NCBI GenBank assembly: GCA_015233685.1
Contig: JADFXF010000015.1
Coordinates: 1-37,714 of the forward strand
From: Nitrospirota bacterium
GTDB taxonomy: Bacteria > Nitrospirota > Thermodesulfovibrionia > Thermodesulfovibrionales > Magnetobacteriaceae
Length of the DNA stretch: 37,714 nt
Direction: 5' to 3'
Of the stretch, positions 25,183 to 32,283 are shown in pieces. Position numbers and translations under genes: made by a program. Within the stretch, counting starts at the first letter, position 1. Each line of letters begins with the position of its first letter. Under the pieces are notes generated by a model, which was given only the letters and a program-made list of their open reading frames with translations, did not search any database and was not told the DNA's origin.

Positions 25183-25923
25183 ATGAAAAAAATATTTACA
25201 CGGCCAGAAAGCCTTAAAGAAACGCCGTTTCGGTTTTGTCCCGGATGTGGGCACAGCATCGTGCACAGGATGATAGCCGAGGTCATAGACGAGCTTGGCA
25301 TCAGGGAGCGTGTCATAGGGATAGCCCCGGTAGGCTGCGCTGTGTTCGCTTACGATTATTTTAATTTCGATGTCATAGAATGTGCACATGGCCGTCCCCC
25401 GGCCGTCGCTACCGCCCTTAAGAGGGTTCACCCGGACGCCATAGTGTTCTCATATCAGGGTGACGGGGATTTGGCCGCAATTGGGACGGCAGAGATAATT
25501 CACTGCGCAAATAGGGGTGATAATCTCTCGATTTTTTTTATCAACAACGCCACATACGGCATGACAGGCGGGCAGATGGCCCCCACAACGATCCTCAAAC
25601 AGCAGACAACCACATCCCCTAAGGGCAAGTCCAGCAAGAACGAGGGCTTCCCACTAAAGGTCTCAGAACTCATTGCAACCATAGACGGGGCGGTCTTTGT
25701 GGCGCGCACCTCGCTGAATGATATAAAAAACGTCCTCGCCACGAGGATGCTGGTAAAAAGGGTCTTTGAAAACCAGATCGAAAAAAGAGGGTTCAGTTTT
25801 CTTGAAATCCTGTCGCCATGCCCCACAGACTGGCATTACACACCTACGGATTCCATGAAATGGATAAATAACGAGATGATGACCGTCTATAAAAATGGGA
25901 TAATTAAAGACTTGTACAGGTAG
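25183..25923 (+). CDS. korB: 2-oxoacid:ferredoxin oxidoreductase, beta subunit
   Basis: The TPP-binding subunit of an oxygen-sensitive enzyme that interconverts a 2-oxoacid (probably 2-oxoglutarate) and its acyl-CoA with ferredoxin. It has 246 residues from the ATG at 25183, with GAGG eight bases upstream; a longer frame from 25150 is less likely. CPGCGHS lies at residues 19-25. The TPP/Mg motif GDGDLAAIGTAE near 94 is followed by NNATYGMTGGQMAPTT. The gamma subunit starts four bases after its stop. The alpha subunit, which normally precedes beta, is absent: upstream is the opposite-strand toxin-antitoxin pair. Substrate choice is inferred from similarity to KorB/OorB proteins. Confidence 0.9.
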   Translation: MKKIFTRPESLKETPFRFCPGCGHSIVHRMIAEVIDELGIRERVIGIAPVGCAVFAYDYFNFDVIECAHGRPPAVATALKRVHPDAIVFSYQGDGDLAAIGTAEIIHCANRGDNLSIFFINNATYGMTGGQMAPTTILKQQTTTSPKGKSSKNEGFPLKVSELIATIDGAVFVARTSLNDIKNVLATRMLVKRVFENQIEKRGFSFLEILSPCPTDWHYTPTDSMKWINNEMMTVYKNGIIKDLYR

Positions 25924-25927
25924 CCAA

Positions 25928-26503
25928 ATGATGGAGAAGAGGATTTTAATAGGAGGCTCAGGCGGCCAGGGTATACTTTTTATGGGAAAAGTAATGGCCA
26001 GCGCCGCGATGATGGATGGCAGGGAGGTAACATGGTTCCCCTCCTATGGCGCCGAGATGCGCTGCGGTACAGCTAATTGCGCCGTCGTAATCTCCGACGA
26101 GCGAATAGGTTCGCCCGTGTTTAAATACGCGGATATACTCGTGGTGTTTACAGAGGCGTCTTTAATAAAATTTGCTCCGCGCCTCAATAAAGACGGCTAT
26201 CTGCTTTATGACTCATCGCTGATATCCTGCAACAGCAGTGTGTATGAAGGTGCCATTGGCATTAATGTCACCGCCATGGCCAGAGAACTTGGCAACACCA
26301 AAGCGGCAAACATGATAATGCTCGGGGCGGCGGCGGCCATCACCGGCATATTGGAAAAGGATGACCTGCTCAGCGCCATTGAAGGCGATGTGTCCGAGTG
26401 TATGCTTCAGGCCCTGTCCATTAATAAACGCGCTATATTAAAGGGATACGAGACAGTTGAAAATCAGAAAAGCGAGTTGTTCAGACATCGCTCATGTACA
26501 TAA
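25928..26503 (+). CDS. korC: 2-oxoacid:ferredoxin oxidoreductase, gamma subunit
   Basis: 191 residues with the family motif ILIGGSGGQGILFMGKVM at the N-terminus, then WFPSYGAEMRCGTANC and VVISDERIGSP. This subunit takes part in CoA binding in 2-oxoglutarate and related oxidoreductases. It begins four bases after the beta gene and overlaps the start of argA by 47 bases, so the three are translated from one message. A second ATG three bases on is equally possible. The pair supports ferredoxin-linked TCA reactions in either direction. Confidence 0.9.
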   Translation: MMEKRILIGGSGGQGILFMGKVMASAAMMDGREVTWFPSYGAEMRCGTANCAVVISDERIGSPVFKYADILVVFTEASLIKFAPRLNKDGYLLYDSSLISCNSSVYEGAIGINVTAMARELGNTKAANMIMLGAAAAITGILEKDDLLSAIEGDVSECMLQALSINKRAILKGYETVENQKSELFRHRSCT

Positions 26504-26915
26504 ACTTATAAACGAATATGCCTCCAATGGGTTGATGCTGCCGCGGTCATTAAACGAACTGTATGAGAATGTCAGGGATTATTATGTTTGTGAGACTGAT
26601 GAGATCGTAGCAGCCTGTGCACTGCATGTCCTGTGGGAAGATTTGGCGGAGATAAAATCTCTGGTCGTAAGAGCTGCAGCCCAAAAGCAGGGCATTGGCC
26701 GCAGGCTTATTGACTGCTGCAAGGCGGAGGCCCTGAATATGGGGGTAGGACGAGTGTTCGCGCTGACATATGTCAGGGAGTTTTTTATTCGCTTAGGCTT
26801 TTCAGAGATAGATAAGGCACTGCTGCCCCATAAAATATGGGGAGATTGCATCCGCTGTCCCAAATTCCCGGGCTGTGACGAACAGGCGGTGATTATTAAC
26901 GTTAAAAATGACTGA
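26457..26915 (+). CDS. argA: Short GNAT N-acetylglutamate synthase (ArgA-like)
   Basis: 152 residues starting at TTG inside the korC gene. The GNAT core is visible: MKIRKASCSDIAHVHKLINE, SLVVRAAAQKQGIGRRLID (acetyl-CoA loop) and FALTYVREFFIRLGF. The C-terminal LPHKIWGDCIRCPKFPGCDE carries the cysteine pattern of the short, stand-alone ArgA proteins. These acetylate glutamate as the first step of arginine synthesis, using substrate that the neighbouring 2-oxoglutarate enzyme can feed indirectly. The 3' end (AATGACTGA) overlaps an ATG that begins the duplicated leader of the next gene. Confidence 0.85.
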   Translation: MKIRKASCSDIAHVHKLINEYASNGLMLPRSLNELYENVRDYYVCETDEIVAACALHVLWEDLAEIKSLVVRAAAQKQGIGRRLIDCCKAEALNMGVGRVFALTYVREFFIRLGFSEIDKALLPHKIWGDCIRCPKFPGCDEQAVIINVKND

Positions 26916-27049
26916 AAATAAAGAAGATACAAGAGACGAACACTCCTTAGCGGTGATTATTAATGTTGAAAATGACTGAAAATAAAGAAGATACAAGAGA
27001 CGGACACTCCTTAAACGTTAAAAATGTCTGAAAATAAAGAAGATATAAG
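26886..27049. repeat. 64-bp tandem duplication across the argA/regulator junction
   Basis: Units 26886-26949 and 26950-27013 differ at three bases, and a partial third copy (27014-27049) forms the real start of the next gene. Each copy includes the overlapping argA stop and regulator start. This creates mini-ORFs of 23 codons (26908-26979) and 19 codons (26972-27031), each ending in the ATG-overlapping stop of the next. Confidence 0.92.
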
Positions 27050-28385
27050 CGCCTTAATTGACGTCTCTATTCTATACGTCGAGGACGACGATAAGGTAAG
27101 AGAGGGCCTCCTGAGATTTCTTGCGCGGCGTTTTAAGACGGTCTTAACCGCAATGGACGGGGCGGAAGGACTATCGGTTTTCATGGCCAAGACACCTGAT
27201 ATTGTCATTACAGACGTTAGAATGCCACTCATGGACGGCATCGAGATGACAAAAAAAATCAGGCAAATCTCACCGGACACCCCGGTAATAATAACGTCTG
27301 CGTTTACCGATGTCTCATACCTGATAAAGGCCGTTGAACTCAGGGTTGACGCCTATGTAAAAAAACCAATAGATAAGGATGATTTGTTCGACTCGATTTA
27401 TAAGATATTAACCATGCTAAAGCGTAGACAAACAGAGGACGAACGACTGAAAAATAACGAACTTTTCACGCAAATAAGCGCCTCTATGATAGATGCTATA
27501 ATAATGGCGGACGACGCTGGCAAGGTATTTTTTTGGAATAATGGCGCGCAACGCCTCTTCGGTTACACGGAGGAAGAAGCGGTACAGATGTGCATACACG
27601 CTCTCCTTGTGGCACCGCCCCGTGGCGGCCACGATGAGGCTATTTTAAGTAAAGGGGCTGTTGCGGGAAGGACTGTGGAAATGACAGCACTGCGAAAAGA
27701 CGGGCAGGCATTTGCCGCTGAATTGTCTGTCTCTACCGTGAACTATCATGATAAGCGGTATACACTTGCCACCGTCAGAGATGTCTCGCCACTAAGAGAC
27801 CGCTATGAAAAAACCCGGAGAATGCTCGTAGGCGCGGTCGAGGCCGCCGTACTCGCACTGAAAGATATAGATTCTTTTACGGCCAACCACCAGCGGCGCG
27901 TGGCCAGTCTTTCAGAGGCTATTGTGGCAGAAATGCACCTGTCCGGGGACATTATATTTAAAATTAAAATAGCCGCCATGCTCCATGACATCGGTAAGAT
28001 GCGCATTCCAGCCGAAATACTTATAAAACCAGCAGGACTAACCGAGATCGAGCGTGCCCTGATAAAAACTCACTCCATGGTCGGCTATGAATTGTTGAGA
28101 AAGATTGATTTTACGTTTCCTCTGGCAGATATTGTCCTGCAACACCACGAAAAATATAACGGCTCCGGCTACCCGCTCGGCCTTAACGGTGAGAATATAC
28201 TCGTCGAGGCCAGAGTATTAAATGTGGCAGATGTTGTGGAGGCTATGTCGTCAATCAGGCCATATCGCCCTTCCCTGGGACTGGACATGGCGCTTGGGGA
28301 AATTTCAGATAAAAAGGGGGTTCTCTACGACCCCGATGTTGTGGAGGCGTGTCTCAGCGTTTTTGAAAAAGATTTTAAAATGTAA
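27024..28385 (+). CDS. Response regulator with receiver, PAS and HD-GYP domains
   Basis: 453 residues. The receiver domain (about 12-130) has ILYVEDDDKVREG and the phosphoacceptor in DIVITDVRMPLMDG. A PAS domain follows (about 145-255; FFWNNGAQRLFGYTEEE). The HD-GYP domain begins near 265, with the metal site AAMLHDIGKMRIP (His/Asp near 322) and HHEKYNGSGYPLGLNGE near 375. HD-GYP proteins hydrolyse cyclic di-GMP; here N replaces D before GSGYP, a modest change. The start lies inside a tandem duplication. The PAS domain may sense a small ligand or redox state, which fits the ferredoxin enzyme upstream and hemerythrin downstream. Confidence 0.93.
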   Translation: MSENKEDISALIDVSILYVEDDDKVREGLLRFLARRFKTVLTAMDGAEGLSVFMAKTPDIVITDVRMPLMDGIEMTKKIRQISPDTPVIITSAFTDVSYLIKAVELRVDAYVKKPIDKDDLFDSIYKILTMLKRRQTEDERLKNNELFTQISASMIDAIIMADDAGKVFFWNNGAQRLFGYTEEEAVQMCIHALLVAPPRGGHDEAILSKGAVAGRTVEMTALRKDGQAFAAELSVSTVNYHDKRYTLATVRDVSPLRDRYEKTRRMLVGAVEAAVLALKDIDSFTANHQRRVASLSEAIVAEMHLSGDIIFKIKIAAMLHDIGKMRIPAEILIKPAGLTEIERALIKTHSMVGYELLRKIDFTFPLADIVLQHHEKYNGSGYPLGLNGENILVEARVLNVADVVEAMSSIRPYRPSLGLDMALGEISDKKGVLYDPDVVEACLSVFEKDFKM

Positions 28386-28400
28386 GAAAGGAGGGTTTTT

Positions 28401-28808
28401 ATGCCACTAATAACATGGAATACCAGCCTCAGCGTACAGATTGGGGAATTTGACGACCATCACAAGAAAATAGTAAAACTCCTCAACGGCCTTTTTGACG
28501 CCGTATCAACAAAAAAGGGCAACAGCGTAATCGAGCCGGTAATAGGAGAGTTGATAGATTATACCAGATACCACTTTGCCGCCGAAGAGAAGTTGATGGA
28601 CAAACTTTTGTATCCATGGTTCGCCGCACATAAACACGAGCACGACGAACTGACAAAGAAGGTACTGGATTTTCAACAACAATTCAAAGAAGGAAAGGCT
28701 ATGGTTGACCTCGCCATGCTGAATTTCCTGAAGGAATGGCTGACTAAACATATCATGGGAACTGACAAGAAATACTCCCCGTTTCTTAAGGAAAAAGGCA
28801 TACACTAA
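28401..28808 (+). CDS. Bacteriohemerythrin
   Basis: 135 residues, a single hemerythrin four-helix domain that binds O2 at a non-haem di-iron site. The ligand pattern is complete by eye: DDHHKKI (His near 21), YHFAAEEKLM (His and Glu), AAHKHEHDEL (two His) and LTKHIMGTDKKY (His and Asp). An AAGGAGG ribosome binding site lies seven bases before the ATG. It starts 15 bases after the HD-GYP gene. It probably stores, delivers or senses oxygen to protect the oxygen-sensitive enzyme encoded upstream. Confidence 0.93.
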   Translation: MPLITWNTSLSVQIGEFDDHHKKIVKLLNGLFDAVSTKKGNSVIEPVIGELIDYTRYHFAAEEKLMDKLLYPWFAAHKHEHDELTKKVLDFQQQFKEGKAMVDLAMLNFLKEWLTKHIMGTDKKYSPFLKEKGIH

Positions 28809-28815
28809 TACATTG

Positions 28816-28859
28816 AGGGCGCTGCCCTCAAACTCCCGCAAGGAGGGTAACCCTCCTTG
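28816..28859 (+). terminator. Paired hairpins after the hemerythrin gene
   Basis: GAGGGC-GCT-GCCCTC (28816-28830) and AAGGAGGGT-AACCCTCCTT (about 28841-28859) can fold just after the stop. Neither has a good U-tract. They may stabilise the 3' end or help termination of the kor-argA-hemerythrin message. Confidence 0.4.
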
Positions 28860-28880
28860 ACCTGTATTAAAAGGCTTTTA

Positions 28881-28920
28881 AAAAACAGGCCTGGTTCGTG
28901 CTTTCGCTGGAATCAGGCCT
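28881..28920 (-). terminator. Rho-independent terminator of the SQR-DUF1641 operon
   Basis: AGGCCTG (28887-28893) pairs with CAGGCCT (28914-28920), extended by further pairs. On the minus strand the stem is followed by GTTTTTT. It lies 14 bases after the DUF1641 stop and may also act weakly on the plus strand, where TTTT follows. Confidence 0.7.
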
Positions 28921-28934
28921 TTTGGTTGCCGCTT

Positions 28935-29651
28935 CTACTTCTTTTTGATCTTTGCGCCGCCTTCCTCGACAGTCTCTAACATGCACTGGGGCATGTTTCT
29001 CGCAAAGGTGGTCATCAGGACAAACCCCTTCTGTACCTCAGGATCCTTTAAGGCCGCGAATATGCTCTTTAAGCCCGGCTTAAGAGGATTCTCTATAAGC
29101 TGCTGCATCGTACGAACCGCGCACTTCTCCATGCCTTTTATCATAAATTCCGTCTCTTTTGAAAACGCGGTCTTCAGCGTAAAGTCAAGGTCCCCGCTCT
29201 TGTCAAACACCATCAAAAAGTCTATCAGCTTGATAAAAATAGGGATACTGTCGCCGGTTTTCTGCAACAATTCCAGCGTTTCGTCTTTCTCGTAGGCATA
29301 TCTAAGGGTATTTATAGCCGGCGTGAGTTCCTTCACCATCTTGTCTGAGGCAGGGAAGACATCCTCGGCAAACCCCTTGAAAGCCTTCATGACCTTTAAT
29401 AACTCAACAAATGTCGGGATGTTGTCGCCTATACTCTTTAGTAGCTGAAGGGTCTCGTCCCTCTCAAACCTTATCCTTAGGTCGTTTATGGTCGAGTTTA
29501 TCTCCCTAATCGCCTTCTCTATGCCCGGCATGACATCGCCGGCGAAATTCTCAAGTATCTTATATTTCCCGTATAGCTCGTCCATCTGCATGGCCATCTG
29601 CTCGCTTGCTGAGGCGGCTGTGCCATTCGTTGGTGTTGTCTTCTTTGCCAT
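28935..29651 (-). CDS. DUF1641 protein, partner of sulfide:quinone oxidoreductase
   Basis: 238 residues, mostly helical. Two internal repeats are plain: INDLRIRFERDETLQLLKSI and INTLRYAYEKDETLELLQKT. No signal peptide or clear membrane helix is present. DUF1641 proteins are frequently encoded beside flavin disulfide reductases of the SQR type and beside formate dehydrogenase-linked genes; their role is unproven. Here the gene starts about 50 bases after SQR on the same strand and ends at a terminator, so the two form an operon. A scaffold or membrane-docking role for SQR is possible. Confidence 0.85.
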   Translation of the reverse strand: MAKKTTPTNGTAASASEQMAMQMDELYGKYKILENFAGDVMPGIEKAIREINSTINDLRIRFERDETLQLLKSIGDNIPTFVELLKVMKAFKGFAEDVFPASDKMVKELTPAINTLRYAYEKDETLELLQKTGDSIPIFIKLIDFLMVFDKSGDLDFTLKTAFSKETEFMIKGMEKCAVRTMQQLIENPLKPGLKSIFAALKDPEVQKGFVLMTTFARNMPQCMLETVEEGGAKIKKK

Positions 29652-29699
29652 CTCTCACTCCTCAAAAATGTTTTTCATAGGTTAAACTAACGCGTCAGG

Positions 29700-30860
29700 T
29701 TAAACTAACCCGTTCAACATGAGATTCCAGTAAAGCGGCCTGAGCATGTGGACTTTGAGGACCCAATTGGCATAACTTTCAATCGCTGGCGAAATGGCCT
29801 CGGTATAATTAAATTGTGCAAACATGACACGTTTATTTCTTGTCAGCATAGGGCAGATGATCTCACCATCATACGTGGCCTTCGTGGGGATGCCAGTTAT
29901 ATCCGCCGCGAGGCGCGCTACAAGTACCTTCGCCTGCTTCCTTATGCCTGACGCCGTCTTAGATGTAGGGAAGTCTGTTGCGTCGCCTATGCCATAGACG
30001 TTGCTGTACTTCTTGCTCACCATCAGGTTTTTGTCACACGTTACCCAGCCCGCGGCATCGCCTACACCTTCGGAGTTTTCTATTACCACCTCACCGCCGT
30101 GGGGAGGGGTTATAGTAAGTGTGTCAAACCTTACCTCTTTTTTCCCGAAATCCTTTAAAACGCCCTTTGAGGAATCCACCTCAGAGGGGTTAAAGTTCGC
30201 CATCGTCTCAATTCCCCTCGACGCAAATATAGAATTCAGCTTCGACGCATACGGCTCTCTGCTGAACACCGCCGGCATCGGCGTCGTAAATACAAACTTG
30301 AACTTATTCCTTATGCCCTTTCGCCTCATCATATCCTCGGCCATCATGATAACCTTCATCGGAGCGGCCGGGCACTTTATTGGCATCGAACACACGGAGA
30401 CGACAAACGTGCCGCCATCAAGATCTTTCAGCGCGTCACGAAGTTTTATCGCCCCTTCGAGTTTGTAGAAATTAAATACGTTAGACCCCTTGTCAAGGGC
30501 ATCCTTCAGCCCCTCAGGGTCCTCATCAAAGATCAGCTTGGCACCCGTTGCTATGACCAGATAATCATACGATATGTCCCCACTTTTGACCGTGGATACC
30601 TTGTTATTTGCGGCGTCTATCTTTGTGGCCTCGTCGTGTATGAGGTTGATTCCATCAAAGAACAGGTCCTTTACCGGCCTCATAAGATTTACCGGGTCGT
30701 CCAGGTCGAATACCACCAACGTGAAGGCCGGCTGATAAAAATGCTTCTCGCTTCTTTCAATCACCGTAATCTCAACCTCATCCGGCGTGAATGCGTTTCT
30801 CATACGATTGGAAAACATCACTCCCCCACTCCCGCCCCCAATTACTACGATACGTTTCAT
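29700..30860 (-). CDS. sqr: Sulfide:quinone oxidoreductase-like flavoprotein
   Basis: 386 residues. The FAD-binding Rossmann motif VIGGGSGGVMFSNRM begins at residue 6, and YDYLVIATGAK follows. Redox cysteines occur in VCSMPIKCPAAP near residue 160, where KCPAAP is the SQR-type motif, and in EIICPMLT near 345. GIGDATDFP is the second FAD contact. The C-terminus (VLKVHMLRPLYWNLMLNGLV) is amphipathic and could bind the membrane. SQR oxidises sulfide to polysulfide and passes electrons to quinone. Closely related flavoproteins with other substrates exist, so the symbol is probable, not certain. GCGAGGT lies before the ATG. Confidence 0.85.
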   Translation of the reverse strand: MKRIVVIGGGSGGVMFSNRMRNAFTPDEVEITVIERSEKHFYQPAFTLVVFDLDDPVNLMRPVKDLFFDGINLIHDEATKIDAANNKVSTVKSGDISYDYLVIATGAKLIFDEDPEGLKDALDKGSNVFNFYKLEGAIKLRDALKDLDGGTFVVSVCSMPIKCPAAPMKVIMMAEDMMRRKGIRNKFKFVFTTPMPAVFSREPYASKLNSIFASRGIETMANFNPSEVDSSKGVLKDFGKKEVRFDTLTITPPHGGEVVIENSEGVGDAAGWVTCDKNLMVSKKYSNVYGIGDATDFPTSKTASGIRKQAKVLVARLAADITGIPTKATYDGEIICPMLTRNKRVMFAQFNYTEAISPAIESYANWVLKVHMLRPLYWNLMLNGLV

Positions 30861-31146
30861 TTCGTCTACCTCGCTTTTAGTTATTTAGAGGGTATGTAAT
30901 ATACCGGCTGCCTCGTCCCAACAGCACGGGCGGCGGCACTGTATAAGCACCAACTACCGCAGCCATATGCGCCTGTCGGACCTGTCCTATTTAAATCAAA
31001 CGCAGATAGGAATGTCAAGTAAATTATTACGGTGTGTCAGGGCAAAGTAAAAGTATTGCGGTGAAAGCATTTTTTGGCCAAGCCGACAACACTTCCACCA
31101 CAGCCATGGCCGCTTTACTATCAATCAAGACGCGAGACCTCATGTA

Positions 31147-31587
31147 TTATTGCCATTTGGCAGGGTCTTTACAGTCATCGGAGTCAATTTTCTTCCCCGC
31201 CTTCTGAAGATTCGATTCAAACACATCATAGGCACACCCGCTTATTTTACTGCCCCATTGCTCACCATCTTTTGGCGATACGACAACAGGCATTTCAGGG
31301 GCATACTTCGATGCACACAATTTTACGGCGCTCTCTGCCTCACTATTGCAGCCGATACGGTCAAGATTGAAGCATTTTCTGAAATATTGGCCATCCGCAC
31401 AGACAACACCCGGCATAACCACCACCATCTGCCCTATCCAGCTCTCCTTTGATGGCGCGTTATCAGCCAAAGCGGGTGACACCAACGGCGACACCAATGA
31501 CAAGAATAATGACAAGAATGTAGGTGCAAGTAAGATAGGCGCAGATGACAACGCGGGTGGAAACACCACCGCAGGAAACTTTCTCAT
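31147..31587 (-). CDS. Small exported protein with six cysteines
   Basis: 146 residues from the ATG at 31587, with GGAGG five bases upstream. The N-terminal 42 residues form a long hydrophobic signal peptide ending near ALADNAP. The mature part has six cysteines (VVCADG, KCFN, IGCNS, KLCAS, SGCAY, DDCKD), probably three disulfides in the periplasm. The pattern WIGQMVVVMPGVVCADGQYF recalls small secreted proteins in several Gram-negative bacteria that I cannot name. It appears monocistronic, with its own promoter at 31625-31654. Confidence 0.7.
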   Translation of the reverse strand: MRKFPAVVFPPALSSAPILLAPTFLSLFLSLVSPLVSPALADNAPSKESWIGQMVVVMPGVVCADGQYFRKCFNLDRIGCNSEAESAVKLCASKYAPEMPVVVSPKDGEQWGSKISGCAYDVFESNLQKAGKKIDSDDCKDPAKWQ

Positions 31588-31624
31588 CAATACCTCCGCT
31601 TTTTATGAGGATTATAGTATGGGG

Positions 31625-31654
31625 ATTATAATATGAATGGCCGGACAATGTAAA
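31625..31654 (-). promoter_or_regulatory. Promoter of the six-cysteine exported protein
   Basis: On the minus strand TTTACA (31654-31649) and TATAAT (31630-31625) are 18 bases apart. The start would be near 31618, about 30 bases before the ATG. Confidence 0.6.
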
Positions 31655-31714
31655 CAACGCGGCATGGTGACTGACTGCCCCCTGAAAAATTCCTTCTGTA
31701 ATAGTAAAATAAAA

Positions 31715-31768
31715 AATCCTTCTTGACAAAAATCCTTCTTGACAATGAATAAAGATTAGTTTTAGTCT
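31715..31768 (+). promoter_or_regulatory. Promoter region with two repeated TTGACA boxes
   Basis: aatccttcttgacaa occurs at 31715-31729 and 31731-31745, giving two TTGACA boxes 16 bases apart. The second, at 31739-31744, has TAGTCT 18 bases further on. The leader to the ATG at 31810 is about 35 bases. The duplicated box could give two starts or bind a regulator. Confidence 0.45.
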
Positions 31769-31809
31769 AGATATGTGGTTTGCGAGATAATAGGACAAGG
31801 AGGTGTGTA

Positions 31810-32142
31810 ATGAAAACTAAGCTGTTGCTGTTGGCCATTGTGTGTCTGGTGGTAGTACCGCTGGCTGCCGAGGCCTTTCCACCGCCCTTTGGTGGTGCGC
31901 TTCCTGTAGCCGTAGTTGCGCCGCCAGTGCCGTTGTTAGCTCCACCGCCGCCCGCACCCGGTTTTTGGGGTAGGCCTGCGGTCGTAATAGCGCCTGTGGC
32001 TTACGTTGCGCCACCACCGGTGGGTTACTACGCTCCGCCGCCACCGTACTGGGATGCCTTTTACTGGCCGCCACCACCTGCGTATTGGGTGTCTGTTGGC
32101 CGCCCTCACGGTCACTACGGCCACTACCGTCACTACCGGTAG
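31810..32142 (+). CDS. Exported Pro/Tyr/His-rich small protein
   Basis: 110 residues from the ATG at 31810, with AGGAGG six bases upstream; a longer frame from 31780 is unlikely. The signal peptide MKTKLLLLAIVCLVVVPLAA ends near AEAF. The mature part is low-complexity and rich in Pro, Ala, Tyr and Val (PPPPAPGFWG, PPPVGYYAPPPPYW) and ends in GHYGHYRHYR. It is probably periplasmic or surface-bound, perhaps structural, and the terminal His residues could bind metal. Similar Pro/Tyr-rich exported proteins are widespread and poorly defined. Confidence 0.75.
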   Translation: MKTKLLLLAIVCLVVVPLAAEAFPPPFGGALPVAVVAPPVPLLAPPPPAPGFWGRPAVVIAPVAYVAPPPVGYYAPPPPYWDAFYWPPPPAYWVSVGRPHGHYGHYRHYR

Positions 32143-32194
32143 TGTCAGTTTCCCGGGCTTTTCTTATGGGTAAGCGGATATTGTTGATGAATAC

Positions 32195-32218
32195 GGGTTC
32201 CCGCAACAGCGGGAACCC
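32195..32218 (+). terminator. Hairpin after the Pro-rich gene
   Basis: GGGTTCCCGC pairs perfectly with GCGGGAACCC around AACA, about 50 bases after the stop. Only TT follows, so it may be a weak terminator between this gene and the kinase gene at 32284. Confidence 0.5.
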
Positions 32219-32283
32219 TTGGGTTGCATGGGGAGGTCGAAAGTTTAACGGGGGCAAAGGTTGGCCGGGAGCGAAGATAGCGG

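Noticed and set aside
31031-31146. Small RNA or gene in the gap before the six-cysteine gene
   Set aside because: No frame, terminator or conserved RNA shape could be supported; the gap 30861-31146 appears to hold only upstream sequence of SQR.
31346-31636. Plus-strand ORF with repeated Asn/Asp-rich residues
   Set aside because: It is the antisense of the Leu/Ser/Val-rich signal peptide of the six-cysteine exported protein.
31817-32257. 146-residue minus-strand ORF opposite the Pro-rich gene
   Set aside because: Mirror of Pro codons. The plus-strand gene has a perfect Shine-Dalgarno and signal peptide.
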